A stretch of 25,551 nucleotides of DNA from DAOMFM01 sp035429825 (GTDB lineage: Bacteria > Acidobacteriota > Blastocatellia > UBA7656 > JADIYM01): the NCBI GenBank assembly GCA_044224215.1, contig JBGAKX010000058.1, positions 1-25,551 of the forward strand, read 5' to 3'. The notes under the pieces were generated by a model that saw nothing but the letters and a program-made list of their open reading frames with translations, searched no databases and was not told the DNA's origin. The translations under genes and the position numbers were made by a program. Positions 7,535 through 16,512 of the stretch are shown here, piece after piece (positions within the stretch are counted from its first letter, which is position 1; each line of letters starts with the position of its first letter).

Positions 7535-9424
7535 GTGACCGAGCGCCAGATCAGACAACACGGGCTATGGACGAGCCCGATCACGCCTGCCGTCGTTGCC
7601 GGCGGCATCAGACTGTCCGACGTGCAATGGTCGCCGAACGGCGACCATCTCGTGTGGAGGGAGGAGCGCTCGGGTGTCGGCGTGCTCGTGGGCCGATATC
7701 GCGACGAGGCCCCGCGCCAGTTGACCGATACGTTGAGCGTCCGTGCTCGCGTCGGCTACGGCGGCGGCGATTTTGCCGTGGCGGATGATGCGGTCTACTT
7801 TGCCGAGCAGGTTTCGGGACGGCTCTATCGACAGGCGCTCGCCGGCGGACCGGCGCTGCCCATCACGCCGGCGTACGGGGCCGCCGCGTCGCCCACCGTG
7901 TCGCCTGACGGGCGGTGGCTGCTGTACGTGCAATCGTATGAGCGCGTCGACAGGATCGCGATCGTCGACACAGGTGGCAGACACTGGCCGCGAGTCTTTG
8001 CCGAGGGGCACGACTTCTTCATGCAGCCCTGCTGGAGTCCCGACGGCCGCAGCGTTGCGTGGATCGCGTGGGACCATCCGAACATGCCGTGGGACGGCAC
8101 TCGTCTCTACGGCGTGAATATCGACGTGCCGGACGACGACGTTCCGCGTCCAGACGGCGTGCCGGTCGAACTTGCCGGTCGCGACGACGTTGCGATCTTT
8201 CAGCCCGCGTTCACGTCGGATGGTCGCTCGATCGTCTACGTGTCCGACGAGTCCGGGATCGGGCGTCTCGTACTGCGCGATCTGAAGACAGGCGCTGTTC
8301 GTTCGGTCGGGCTCGACGGCGGCGATCTCGGCGTTCCCGCGTGGATCCAGGGACGCCGCACGTTCGGTCTCGCGGGCGCCACGCGAGCTGTCGTGGCGGC
8401 GAACTCGGGCGGATTCGTGAAACTGCACGTCGCGGATTTCGAGACCGGCGAGCTTCAACCTCTCGAGAGCGGATACACCTCGTTCGACCAACCGTCGGTG
8501 AATCCGCGCACCGGACTCGTTGCGGCGATCGCGTCGTCGTCGACGGTGCCTCCGCGAATCGTGGTAGTGCCGGAATCGGGCGGCGGCGACGTCGTCGTGC
8601 AGCGCTCAATGTCTGAGAACATCCCGGCAGCGGCGCTCGCCGTCGCCGAGCCGTACTCGTGGCCGACCGTCGACGGCTCGACGGTTCACGGGCTGTATTT
8701 TGCGCCGGCGTCGGACGCGTTCGAGAGCCCGGGATTGCCGCCGCTCGTCGTGCTCGTGCACGGGGGCCCGACGAGCCAGGTCGTCGCCGGCTGGAACGCG
8801 CAGGCGCAGTTCCTGGCGACGCGCGGATACGCAGTCCTCGCCGTAAACTATCGCGGGAGCACGGGTTACGGACGCGACTACATGAACGCGCTGCGGAACA
8901 ACTGGGGTGTCTGCGACGTGGAAGATTCGGTTTCCGGTGCGCAGGCGCTCGCGCGCGACGGCCGCGTCGATCCGGCCCGAACCGCGATCATGGGCGGTTC
9001 CGCCGGTGGGTTCACGGTGCTGCAGACGATGATCACGCACCCCGAGGCATTCTCGGTCGGCGTCTGCATGTACGGCGTGGCGAACCAGTTCACGCTCGCC
9101 GCCGAGACGCACAAGTTCGAGGAGCGCTACGGCGATTCGCTGATCGGCCCGCTTCCTGACGCGGCCGTCGCGTATCGCGAGCGGTCGCCGCAGTTTCGCG
9201 CGTCCGAGATCCGCCGGCCCATCGCGATCTTCCAGGGAGAGATCGACGAGGTGGTTCCAAAGAACCAGTCGGACGTGATCGTGGCCGCACTCCAGCGGAA
9301 TGGAACGCCTCACGAGTACCACGTCTATGCGGGCGAGGGGCACGGCTGGCGGAAGGCCGAGACCATCGACGCCTTCTACCGCGCGGTCGAGCGGTTCCTT
9401 AATCAGTACCTCGTGTATTCCTGA
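7535..9424 (+). CDS. S9-family peptidase (prolyl oligopeptidase / acylaminoacyl-peptidase type)
   Basis: A 629-residue serine peptidase. The N-terminal ~380 residues form a beta-propeller, shown by recurring blades such as VQWSPNGDHLVW, TVSPDGRWLLYV and CWSPDGRSVAWI. The C-terminal alpha/beta-hydrolase domain has LVVLVHGGPTSQ and the catalytic triad S489 (GGSAGG), D571 (GEIDEVVP) and H603 (GEGHGW). It cleaves short peptides, probably in the cytosol as no signal peptide is seen. I chose GTG 7535 because AAGGAGAG at 7519-7526 sits 8 bases upstream; the open frame extends to ATG 7481, but that extension reads through the ribosome binding site. Length matches the family. It is a single gene with 77 bases before it. 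Confidence 0.92.
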   Translation: MTERQIRQHGLWTSPITPAVVAGGIRLSDVQWSPNGDHLVWREERSGVGVLVGRYRDEAPRQLTDTLSVRARVGYGGGDFAVADDAVYFAEQVSGRLYRQALAGGPALPITPAYGAAASPTVSPDGRWLLYVQSYERVDRIAIVDTGGRHWPRVFAEGHDFFMQPCWSPDGRSVAWIAWDHPNMPWDGTRLYGVNIDVPDDDVPRPDGVPVELAGRDDVAIFQPAFTSDGRSIVYVSDESGIGRLVLRDLKTGAVRSVGLDGGDLGVPAWIQGRRTFGLAGATRAVVAANSGGFVKLHVADFETGELQPLESGYTSFDQPSVNPRTGLVAAIASSSTVPPRIVVVPESGGGDVVVQRSMSENIPAAALAVAEPYSWPTVDGSTVHGLYFAPASDAFESPGLPPLVVLVHGGPTSQVVAGWNAQAQFLATRGYAVLAVNYRGSTGYGRDYMNALRNNWGVCDVEDSVSGAQALARDGRVDPARTAIMGGSAGGFTVLQTMITHPEAFSVGVCMYGVANQFTLAAETHKFEERYGDSLIGPLPDAAVAYRERSPQFRASEIRRPIAIFQGEIDEVVPKNQSDVIVAALQRNGTPHEYHVYAGEGHGWRKAETIDAFYRAVERFLNQYLVYS

Positions 9425-9433
9425 GTCGGACGA

Positions 9434-9464
9434 TTGTCGAACCTCGGACGGGCGCTGCTATATT
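9434..9464 (+). promoter_or_regulatory. Candidate sigma-70-type promoter of the YD-repeat gene
   Basis: TTGTCG (9434-9439) and TATATT (9459-9464) are separated by 19 bases and lie just upstream of the ribosome binding site AAGGGAGG (9477-9484). The -10 stands out in GC-rich surroundings; the spacer is longer than ideal. Confidence 0.35.
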
Positions 9465-9490
9465 TGACGGTGAGCCAAGGGAGGACAGAC

Positions 9491-10327
9491 ATGCGTCGTG
9501 TACTTGTTTCGATTCTGTGTGCCGCGGTGTCCGTTTCGATCGCCGATGCGGGTGTGAAGACCGGATGGAGCGAGGATCTGCTTGCGGGCAAGGTGAAGTC
9601 CGTGAAGGAGACGCGCGTTGACGTCAACCGGAAGGACGACGTGTCGATCAGAACAACCCGGTACGACGCCACCGGAAGGCGCCTCGAGTGGGTGCGGACC
9701 AGCGGCGCGGGTGAGATCAAGGATCGCACCGTCTACACGTACACGGCGTCCGGCGTGATCGGCGAACTTGCGTACTACGGGCCAAAGAACACGCCCGACA
9801 CCACGGCCAAGTACACGTACAACGACAAGGGCCAGCGGATCGAGCTTTCAAACTTTGACGGGAAGGGCGTGCTCAAGGATCGTACGGCATCGACGTACGA
9901 CGCGGCCGGCGTCGAGATCGAGGCGTCCAGGTACGACGCAAAGGGTGTCGAGTTCGCGCACGTCAAGTACACGCACGACGCGCAGGGGCGCGTCACGCTC
10001 GAAGAGCGCTCGAGCCGTGACGGCGCGCTGGTCGAGCGGGTCTCGTACGGCTATGACGCGAACGGCTTTCTGACCGAGCGGCACGGCATCGACAGCGCGG
10101 GCAAGACGACAACCCACGAACGGTGGACGAACGACGCGCACGGCAACAAGCTGGAGTGGACGGTGTTCGATCCGGACGGTGCGATCAAGGAGCACTGGGC
10201 GTACCAGTACACGTTCGACAAGACCGGGAACTGGGTGAAGCGGCAGACGTCGCGCGTCGCGGACACGAGCGGGCACGAGGCGCGCACGGTCGCATACGAG
10301 ACCACGCGGGTGATCGAGTACTGGTAG
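9491..10327 (+). CDS. Secreted YD-repeat (RHS-like) protein of unknown function
   Basis: A 278-residue protein with a signal peptide (MRRVLVSILCAAVSVSIADA). The rest is a chain of ~20-25-residue beta-hairpin repeats of the YD/RHS type: TRYDATGRRLEW, YTYNDKGQRIEL, STYDAAGVEIEA, KYTHDAQGRVTL, YGYDANGFLTER and YTFDKTGNWVKR. Such proteins build a beta-sheet shell or fibre at the cell surface. This one is short and lacks the long core and C-terminal toxin domain of true RHS proteins, so a toxin role is not supported. ATG 9491 follows AAGGGAGG with 6-base spacing. It ends 30 bases before the convergent aldehyde dehydrogenase gene. Confidence 0.85.
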   Translation: MRRVLVSILCAAVSVSIADAGVKTGWSEDLLAGKVKSVKETRVDVNRKDDVSIRTTRYDATGRRLEWVRTSGAGEIKDRTVYTYTASGVIGELAYYGPKNTPDTTAKYTYNDKGQRIELSNFDGKGVLKDRTASTYDAAGVEIEASRYDAKGVEFAHVKYTHDAQGRVTLEERSSRDGALVERVSYGYDANGFLTERHGIDSAGKTTTHERWTNDAHGNKLEWTVFDPDGAIKEHWAYQYTFDKTGNWVKRQTSRVADTSGHEARTVAYETTRVIEYW

Positions 10328-10357
10328 TCCCGAACGAGCGTCGACCCGATGCCCGGT

Positions 10358-11824
10358 CTACCGGCTGACGTACCACGTCACGCGGGCCACCATCTTGCGG
10401 ACCTTCTCGCCGTACGGCGGGAAGAACATCGCGAACATGTTCGGCCAGCCTTGTCTGAGAACCGCGCGCTCGTGAGAGAACTCGCGGAACCCGAACTCCC
10501 CGTGGTAGCTCCCCATGCCGCTCGCTCCCGTGCCGCCGAACGGCAGGTTCGTGTTCGCGAGATGCACGACGACGTTGTTGACGGCGGTTCCACCCGCGTT
10601 CGTGTGCGCGAGGATGCGCTCGACGTTCGCGTCACGCGAGCTGAACACATACAGCGCGAGCGGTTTCGGCCGCGCCTGGACAAACGCGATCGCCTCGTCG
10701 ACCGAGCCGACGCGCAGCACCGGAAGCACCGGTCCGAAGATCTCTTCCTGCATCACGGCCGCATCGTCGGGCACGTCGGCAAGCACGGTCGGCGCGATGA
10801 ACCGGTCGGACGCGTCGCGCGTGCCGCCTGCGACAACGCGCGCGCCGCGTGACGTGGCGTCGTCGACGAGCCCGGCGACGCGCTCAAAGGCGCCGTTGTC
10901 GACAAGACGGCACAGGTCCGTCGAGTCGTGCACGGCATTGGGCGTCGCGCCAAACGACTTGTCGACGACGCTCTTCAACGCGTCGAGAAACGCGTCGGCG
11001 CGGGATGTGTGCACGAGCACGTAATCCGGAGCGACGCACGTCTGACCGCAGTTCAGGAACTTGCCCCACGCGATCCGCCGTGCCGCTTCGACCGGATCGG
11101 CAGTCTCGTCGACGATCGCCGGCGATTTTCCGCCCAGCTCGAGCGTGACCGGCGTCAGGTGCTTTGCCGCCGCCGCCATCACGATCTTGCCGACGGCCGT
11201 GCTGCCGGTGAACGTGATGTGGTCGAACGGCAGGTCGAGCAACGCCTTTGCGACGTCGACTTCGCCTTCGACGACCGTCGCCTCGCGCGGGTCGAAGACG
11301 TCCGCAACGAGACTCGCAATGAACCGCGACGTGTTGGGCGTCTTCTCGGAGGGTTTGACGATGGCCGTGTTGCCCGCGGCGATGGCGCCGACGAGCGGAT
11401 TGATCGTCAGGTAGAACGGGTAGTTCCACGGCGACAGGATCAGCATGACGCCCTTGGCCTCGTAGCGGACCTCGCTGTGCGTTCCGAACAGCAACAGCGG
11501 CGTCGAAACGCGCCGCGGCCGCATCCACTTCGGAAGGTGCTTGATCGTGTGATCGATCTCCTGCAGGACAGGCTGCAGCTCGCTCAGCTCCACCTCGACC
11601 TGGTGCTTCCGGAAGTCGGCATGGATCGCATCGAACAGGTCCTGCTTGCGCGCGATGATCGCCTGTTTCAGCTGCCGCAACCGCGTGGCGCGCTCGGACG
11701 CGGTCGTCCGCGCCATCGTCCAGCGGTGGGCGCGCTGCGCATCGAACAACGCGTTCACGCGCGCGATGACGGGTGCGGTACCGGCGGATTCGTGCACACT
11801 CTCAGCAGACTGCTGTACGGACAT
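10358..11824 (-). CDS. NAD(P)-dependent aldehyde dehydrogenase, class 3 / fatty-aldehyde-like
   Basis: A 488-residue aldehyde dehydrogenase that oxidises aldehydes to acids. It has the cofactor loop SPWNYPF, the substrate-pocket signature GNTAIVKPSEKTPNTS, the Rossmann motif FTGSTAVGK, general-base E229 in LELGGKSP and nucleophile C263 in NCGQTCVAPDY. The short N-terminus and the C-terminal tail with a hydrophobic, aromatic-rich stretch (MFAMFFPPYGEKVRKMVARVTWYVSR region) match the ALDH3 type, which acts on fatty or aromatic aldehydes and often associates with membranes. The start follows GAGGAG with 8-base spacing. It is the last gene of a minus-strand operon, 33 bases after the short-chain dehydrogenase. 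Confidence 0.92.
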   Translation of the reverse strand: MSVQQSAESVHESAGTAPVIARVNALFDAQRAHRWTMARTTASERATRLRQLKQAIIARKQDLFDAIHADFRKHQVEVELSELQPVLQEIDHTIKHLPKWMRPRRVSTPLLLFGTHSEVRYEAKGVMLILSPWNYPFYLTINPLVGAIAAGNTAIVKPSEKTPNTSRFIASLVADVFDPREATVVEGEVDVAKALLDLPFDHITFTGSTAVGKIVMAAAAKHLTPVTLELGGKSPAIVDETADPVEAARRIAWGKFLNCGQTCVAPDYVLVHTSRADAFLDALKSVVDKSFGATPNAVHDSTDLCRLVDNGAFERVAGLVDDATSRGARVVAGGTRDASDRFIAPTVLADVPDDAAVMQEEIFGPVLPVLRVGSVDEAIAFVQARPKPLALYVFSSRDANVERILAHTNAGGTAVNNVVVHLANTNLPFGGTGASGMGSYHGEFGFREFSHERAVLRQGWPNMFAMFFPPYGEKVRKMVARVTWYVSR

Positions 11825-11857
11825 GGGGGCGACTCCTCATTCCACTCGATACGACCA

Positions 11858-12649
11858 TTATGACGGTTCCTGCATCTTCATGACGACCCACGTGACGAGT
11901 CCGCGCGGGGAAAGCCTCCCAGCCAGAATGTTCACCTTGTTCATCCAGCCGGTGACGACAACCGACTTTCCGCGCATCAGCCCGCGATACCCGATCGTAG
12001 CGACGTCCATGGATGACATGACTACGGCGCGCTTGAACAGTTTGGACTTGTGCATCCCGGCGGCATCCACAAAGCCCGTCGCGGTCGGTCCCGGGCACAA
12101 CGCCGACACCGCAACGCCCGATCCCGACAATTCGCGGTGGAGCGCTTCCGAGAACGACAGCACGTAGGCCTTTGTCGCGTAGTAGACCGCCATCAGCGGA
12201 CCCGGTTGGAACGCGGCCGTCGACGCGACGTTCATGATCCAGCCCTTTCGGCGCTCGAGCATTCCCGGCAGAAACAGCTTGGTCAGGTGCGTGAGCGCCG
12301 TGACGTTGAGGGCGATCATTTCGAGCTCGCGCGAGAGATCGGTCTCGGCAAAGGGCCCGTACAGCCCGAAGCCCGCGTTGTTGATCAGGGCATCGATGGT
12401 CAGGCCCTCACTCTGAACCGCGGCCGCGATCCGTTCTGGCGCATCGGCCGCGCTGAGATCCGCCTCGATCGACACAGCTCGAATGCCGTGCTCCGCAGCG
12501 AGGCGCGCGCCGATCTCGTCGAGCTTCCCGCGCGAACGCGCGACGAGCACGAGGTCAAAGCCGTCGCGCGCGAACAGCTCGGCGAGGTCCGCGCCGATGC
12601 CTCCCGACGCGCCGGTGATCAGTGCCGTACCGCGGCTTTTTGCAGGCAT
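11858..12649 (-). CDS. Short-chain dehydrogenase/reductase (DltE/YqjQ-like SDR)
   Basis: A 263-residue classical SDR oxidoreductase. It has the nucleotide motif T12-GASGGIG-G19, NNAG at 90-93, catalytic N115, S143 (NVAST) and Y156-x3-K160 (YYATK). An Arg in VLVARSRGKL after the second strand suggests NADPH preference. Its ~40-residue C-terminal extension (SVVVTGWMNKVNILAGRLSP) is shared with the DltE-like group that acts on hydrophobic substrates. ATG 12649 overlaps the amylase stop in TGATG, with GAGGG about 8 bases upstream, so translation is probably coupled; GTG 12652 is the alternative. The substrate is unknown; pairing with an ALDH3-type enzyme hints at lipid alcohol or aldehyde metabolism, which is inference only. 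Confidence 0.9.
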   Translation of the reverse strand: MPAKSRGTALITGASGGIGADLAELFARDGFDLVLVARSRGKLDEIGARLAAEHGIRAVSIEADLSAADAPERIAAAVQSEGLTIDALINNAGFGLYGPFAETDLSRELEMIALNVTALTHLTKLFLPGMLERRKGWIMNVASTAAFQPGPLMAVYYATKAYVLSFSEALHRELSGSGVAVSALCPGPTATGFVDAAGMHKSKLFKRAVVMSSMDVATIGYRGLMRGKSVVVTGWMNKVNILAGRLSPRGLVTWVVMKMQEPS

Positions 12650-14256
12650 CACGGAACCCTCTTGTACCGGTCATAGCTCGGACCCGAACCGATGACCGGT
12701 GCGTAGATTCGGACCGTCTTGGCGGGCACCGTGACGGTGATCAGTCCGGAGGACACCTCGATGTCCGCGCCCGTCAGCAGGTCCCGCATCGGCGTGACGT
12801 CCTGAATCCACCCGTCGCGCGTCGTGAGCATCTCGGTCACGGGGGCCGACGTAGGATTTGCGACAACGACGATCGTGTCGCGCACCGACGATGTCAGCCG
12901 GGCAAACGCGAACAGGCGCGACGTCGGAATTCGCGCAAAGTCGCCGACCTGCAGCGCCCGATGCGTGTTTCGCAGCGCGAGCAGCTTCTTGGTGAGCGCA
13001 AGCTCGGGCGCGGTGCCGGCCTTCACGGCGTCCCAGTCCATCGGTCCGCGTTGCTCGGGATCTTCCTTTCCCGTCAGTCCGATCTCTTCACCGTAGTAGA
13101 CGGACGGAGAGCCCGGAAGCGTCACCTGCAGAGCAAGCGCGAACGCGCGGTCCTCGAGACTCGGCAGTACGGACTTCAGGCGCGAGCGATCGTGGTTCGA
13201 GAGGACGATCCACGACCTCAGCAGCGGTTCGATCCCGGCGTCCGCCACGAGCGTCTCGACCATGTCGGCGGCCTTCGGGCCCTCGAGCGAGCCGTCGGCG
13301 AGCCCGAGGATGATGCGGACGAGGTACATGTTCATCACGCCGTCGAGCGAAGGGAACCAGTCCGGTGGATAGTTGTAGATCTCGCCGACGGTGAACGAGT
13401 CGGGTCGCGCGCGGTGCGCGCTCGTGGTGAGCTCGGTGAGCACTTCGGGGCCGAGATCGAACGCGACGTCGAGCCGCCAGCCGTCGATGTCCTTGAGGTA
13501 GCTCTGCACGACCGAGTCGGGCGCGCGGTAGATCCGATCCCGCACCGCCGGGTTGGAGTACCGCAACTCGGGCAGGTTCGGTAGATCGACCCAGCCGACG
13601 TAGCCGTTCTTCACGCTCGCGTCGAACGTGTAGAAGTCATGGTACGGGCTCTTTGGATCGGCCAGCGCCTGCTGGAACCAGATCGAACGGCGTCCCGTGT
13701 GGTTGAACACGCCGTCGAGAACGACGCGCATGCCGCGCGCGTGCGCTTCGGCGCACAGGTGATCGAAGTCCTCGCGGGTTCCATACTGCGGATCGATCGT
13801 GAAGTAGTCCGTGGCGTCGTACTTGTGGTTCGTGTACGCCAGAAAGATCGGGTTCAGGTACAGTACGTTGGTTCCAAGCGACCGAATGTAGTCGAGCTTG
13901 CCCGTAAGTCCCTTGAGATCGCCGCCCCAGAAATCGATCTCGTGCTGCCACACGCTGGCGGATTCGACGTAGAGGCCGCGCTCCGGTTGCGCGTTCCACG
14001 GGCGCAGTCTGCGCGGAGCCGAGTAGAGCGCGGCGCGCGTGGCCGGGTCCGTGCCGGGCGCAAACCGGTCGACGAAGACCTGGTAGACGACCTGGTGCGT
14101 TCGCCAGTCCGCGAGCCGCGCGTCATAGACGTCCGCAGGCTGCCGAACGGCGTTTCCACGCGACTGGTCGCGCGGGAACGCACCGGACGCGCCAGACACG
14201 GCGAGGCTTCCGGCGAGCACGGCAGGCGCGATCGCGCGTGCAAAATTCGCATTCAT
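12649..14256 (-). CDS. Secreted GH13 alpha-amylase-family glycosidase
   Basis: A 535-residue protein with a signal peptide (MNANFARAIAPAVLAGSLAV, cleavage near SGASGA). The GH13 (beta/alpha)8 barrel shows its conserved regions in order: region I D181-GVFNH, region II GWRLD with nucleophile D263, region III GEIYN with acid E292 and region IV SNHD with D356. WGGDLKGLTGKLDYI and NVLYLNPIF are typical of the maltogenic and cyclomaltodextrinase-like subfamilies. A C-terminal beta-domain follows. It probably hydrolyses alpha-1,4-glucans in the periplasm or outside. ATG 14256 follows GGAG with 8-base spacing; the frame is open upstream to 14589 but would put the signal peptide internal. First gene of the operon amylase-SDR-ALDH. 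Confidence 0.9.
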   Translation of the reverse strand: MNANFARAIAPAVLAGSLAVSGASGAFPRDQSRGNAVRQPADVYDARLADWRTHQVVYQVFVDRFAPGTDPATRAALYSAPRRLRPWNAQPERGLYVESASVWQHEIDFWGGDLKGLTGKLDYIRSLGTNVLYLNPIFLAYTNHKYDATDYFTIDPQYGTREDFDHLCAEAHARGMRVVLDGVFNHTGRRSIWFQQALADPKSPYHDFYTFDASVKNGYVGWVDLPNLPELRYSNPAVRDRIYRAPDSVVQSYLKDIDGWRLDVAFDLGPEVLTELTTSAHRARPDSFTVGEIYNYPPDWFPSLDGVMNMYLVRIILGLADGSLEGPKAADMVETLVADAGIEPLLRSWIVLSNHDRSRLKSVLPSLEDRAFALALQVTLPGSPSVYYGEEIGLTGKEDPEQRGPMDWDAVKAGTAPELALTKKLLALRNTHRALQVGDFARIPTSRLFAFARLTSSVRDTIVVVANPTSAPVTEMLTTRDGWIQDVTPMRDLLTGADIEVSSGLITVTVPAKTVRIYAPVIGSGPSYDRYKRVP

Positions 14257-14346
14257 GGCAGAATCTCCGGAGTGTTTTGACATGGGGCGGGACGGAAGAT
14301 GGGAGCCCCGTGTGATCGCCGCCGCGCTTGAGCGCATCGTGTAAAT

Positions 14347-14355
14347 ATCATAGCA
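14347..14355 (-). promoter_or_regulatory. Candidate extended -10 promoter element for the amylase operon
   Basis: On the minus strand this reads TGC-TATGAT, an extended -10 motif, about 90 bases before the amylase start. It is the main AT-rich spot in the 184-base divergent gap. On the plus strand the same spot offers TATCAT (14346-14351) for the kinase gene, with no good -35 for either direction. Confidence 0.35.
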
Positions 14356-14440
14356 TCCACCATCCGGCCACATTGCCGGGTTGCACTTTTCGGCCGGCGG
14401 AGCGTGTGGAGTCGCACCGGCGGACCAACCAAGGGGTTCC

Positions 14441-15757
14441 ATGTCCAAGAAGGGATTCACGGAAGATCTCGAGTCCGGCACGCTCCTGAACGACCGGTAC
14501 CAGATCGTAAAACGTATCGGCGGCGGCGGTATGGGCTCGGTGTACCAGGCGCGCGACCGGCGTCTGAGCGATCGTCTGTGCGCCGTCAAGGAGATGATCC
14601 AGCAGTTCTCGGACGAGAACCAGCAGCAGAAGGCCGTCGAGGATTTCCTGCGCGAAGCGCAGCTGCTGGCGTCGCTCGATCACCCGTCGATCCCCACAAT
14701 CTTTGACTACTTCATCGAAGGCGGCCGCTACTACCTGGTCATGTATTACATCCAGGGGCGCGACTTCGAGGCGGAGATGGAACGGCGCGGCGGCACGGTC
14801 GACGAGCTGACGGTGACGCAGTGGGCGATCCAGACGTGCGATGTGCTCGCGTATATCCACGAGCAGAATCCGCCGATCATCTACCGTGACATGAAGCCGG
14901 CGAACCTGATGCTCGACGAGCGTCGCAACAAGGTCATGCTCATCGACTTTGGGATCGCGCGGTTCGTCGCGCCGACGGTGAAGGGCGTGACGGCGATCGG
15001 AACGATGGGCTATGCGCCGCCCGAGCTGTTCTCGGGCAAGGTCGAACCGAGGTCGGACATCTACTCGTTGGGCGCCACGATGTTCCACATGCTGACGGGC
15101 GTCGATCCTCAGGACAACCCGCTGCTCATCTTCGATTTCACGAAGCACCAGAGGCCGCGGCAGATCCGGCCGTCGATCACGCACGAGATGGACGCGATCC
15201 TGGTGAAGATGGTTGCGCACAAGCCCGAGGAACGGCATGCGTCGTCGCTCGAGCTCAAGAAGGAGCTCGAGGACCACGAGCGGATGCTTCAGGCGCCAGC
15301 GTCGGGCTCGCTCAAGTGCACGAACTGCAAGAATCCGATCCATGCGAATGACGCATTCTGCGCGAACTGCGGTGCGCCGAACCCGGCGAAGGGCGGAACG
15401 GGCAGGGTTCCCGAAGCGGCTGCGCCGAGTCGAATGATCCTGACGACTGTCGATTCGGGCACGGGGTTCCAGTCGTTCGCGATCGACAAGAGCGACATCC
15501 TGCTGGGCCGCGCCGATCCGCACGCTCAGATCTACCCGGAAGTCGACCTCACGATGCACGACTCGCAGACAAAGGTGTCGCGCCGGCACGCGCGGATCTT
15601 CAAGGAGAGTGACCGTTTCTTCGTCGAAGATCTGGGAAGCGCCAACGGAACGACGGTCAACGGCGGCGCGCACCTTCAGTTGCGGACGCCGTACCCGCTC
15701 AACGACGGCGACGTCGTGAAGCTGGGCGAGACGTCGCTGCGCGTCACGTTCAAATAG
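14441..15757 (+). CDS. Soluble Ser/Thr protein kinase with zinc ribbon and FHA domain
   Basis: A 438-residue Hanks-type kinase. It has the P-loop GGGGMGSVY (27-35), ATP-anchoring K50, catalytic loop Y148-R-D150-MKPAN with Tyr replacing the usual His, D169-FG, and GTMGYAPPE in the activation segment. The kinase domain ends near residue 280. A four-cysteine zinc ribbon follows (C293-X2-C296 and C307-X2-C310), then an FHA domain (GR at 356-357, SRRH 380-383, NGT 402-404) that binds phosphothreonine. No transmembrane segment is seen, so it acts in the cytosol, unlike PASTA kinases. Kinase plus its own FHA reader suggests docking on phosphorylated partners or on itself. AAGGGG just upstream supports the start. 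A transferase gene follows after 13 bases. Confidence 0.92.
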   Translation: MSKKGFTEDLESGTLLNDRYQIVKRIGGGGMGSVYQARDRRLSDRLCAVKEMIQQFSDENQQQKAVEDFLREAQLLASLDHPSIPTIFDYFIEGGRYYLVMYYIQGRDFEAEMERRGGTVDELTVTQWAIQTCDVLAYIHEQNPPIIYRDMKPANLMLDERRNKVMLIDFGIARFVAPTVKGVTAIGTMGYAPPELFSGKVEPRSDIYSLGATMFHMLTGVDPQDNPLLIFDFTKHQRPRQIRPSITHEMDAILVKMVAHKPEERHASSLELKKELEDHERMLQAPASGSLKCTNCKNPIHANDAFCANCGAPNPAKGGTGRVPEAAAPSRMILTTVDSGTGFQSFAIDKSDILLGRADPHAQIYPEVDLTMHDSQTKVSRRHARIFKESDRFFVEDLGSANGTTVNGGAHLQLRTPYPLNDGDVVKLGETSLRVTFK

Positions 15758-15770
15758 CGCGGGCGTCGTC

Positions 15771-16454
15771 GTGCGCGAGGCGCTCGCGGTCATGGCCAAG
15801 GCGCCGCGCGAGGGTGACGTCAAGACGCGCCTCGCGGCCGTCTGGACTGCGCGGTTTGCGGCCGGTCTCTACGCGGCGCTTCTCGCGGACACGTTCGAGA
15901 TCGTCGGCGACGCGCGAAATGTGCGACCGGCCATCGAGCAGTTCGTGTGCCACACGCCGGAGGGTTCGGAGTGCGAGTTTGGTGGTGTCGCGCCGAGAAA
16001 CGCCGTGTTCGTGTGCCAGCGCGGCGCGACGCTTGCCGACCGGCTGACCAACGCGTTCGATGACCTGTTCCGGGCGGGTTTTGCATCCGTGGTATTGATG
16101 GGCACGGACAGCCCGACGCTGCCGGCGGCGTCCCTCGTCGCGGCGTTCGAAGCGCTCGACAACGGCGCCGACGTCGCGATCGGACCGACGAGCGACGGCG
16201 GGTACTACCTGATCGGGATGCGCCGGCCGCATCCGGAGGTGTTCCGCGGCGTCGCGCTGAGTACCGAACATGCGCTCGCGCAGACCGTTCAGGCAGCTGA
16301 AGGCGCGGGGCTCGCGGTGGCACTCCTGCCGGAGTGGTATGACGTGGACACGCCCGCGGACCTCGAGCGGCTGCGCGACGACCTTGGCCGCAACCCCGAC
16401 GGCGCGCGACACACACGCGCGTTTCTGGCGACGGCGTCGTGCCAAAACGGATAA
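15771..16454 (+). CDS. DUF2064 / TIGR04282-family glycosyltransferase-like protein
   Basis: A 227-residue protein with the GT-A-like nucleotidyl/glycosyl transferase fold of DUF2064. Signatures are LAVMAKAPREGDVKTRL at the N-terminus, LMGTDSPTLP (metal Asp and sugar-nucleotide pocket), GPTSDGGYYLIGM and the closing LPEWYDVDTPADLERL. Some members sit in arsenosugar clusters (TIGR04282), but no arsenic methyltransferase or radical SAM partner lies next to it here, so that role is not supported. The start is GTG 15771, 13 bases after the kinase stop and without a clear ribosome binding site, which suggests co-transcription and coupled translation. Confidence 0.82.
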   Translation: MREALAVMAKAPREGDVKTRLAAVWTARFAAGLYAALLADTFEIVGDARNVRPAIEQFVCHTPEGSECEFGGVAPRNAVFVCQRGATLADRLTNAFDDLFRAGFASVVLMGTDSPTLPAASLVAAFEALDNGADVAIGPTSDGGYYLIGMRRPHPEVFRGVALSTEHALAQTVQAAEGAGLAVALLPEWYDVDTPADLERLRDDLGRNPDGARHTRAFLATASCQNG

Positions 16455-16512
16455 GATGGCGGCTCGCACGGCAAGAGACCCACTACCGATCCACACGAGG
16501 AAGAACACGATC

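Noticed and set aside
9491..10327. RHS-type toxin
   Set aside because: Only short YD repeats with a signal peptide; no RHS core end motif, no toxin domain, no immunity gene.
15771..16454. Arsenosugar biosynthesis role for the DUF2064 protein next to an ArsR gene
   Set aside because: No ArsM or ArsS-like gene is present, and the ArsR-type gene belongs with the rhodanese/TauE operon by promoter and context.
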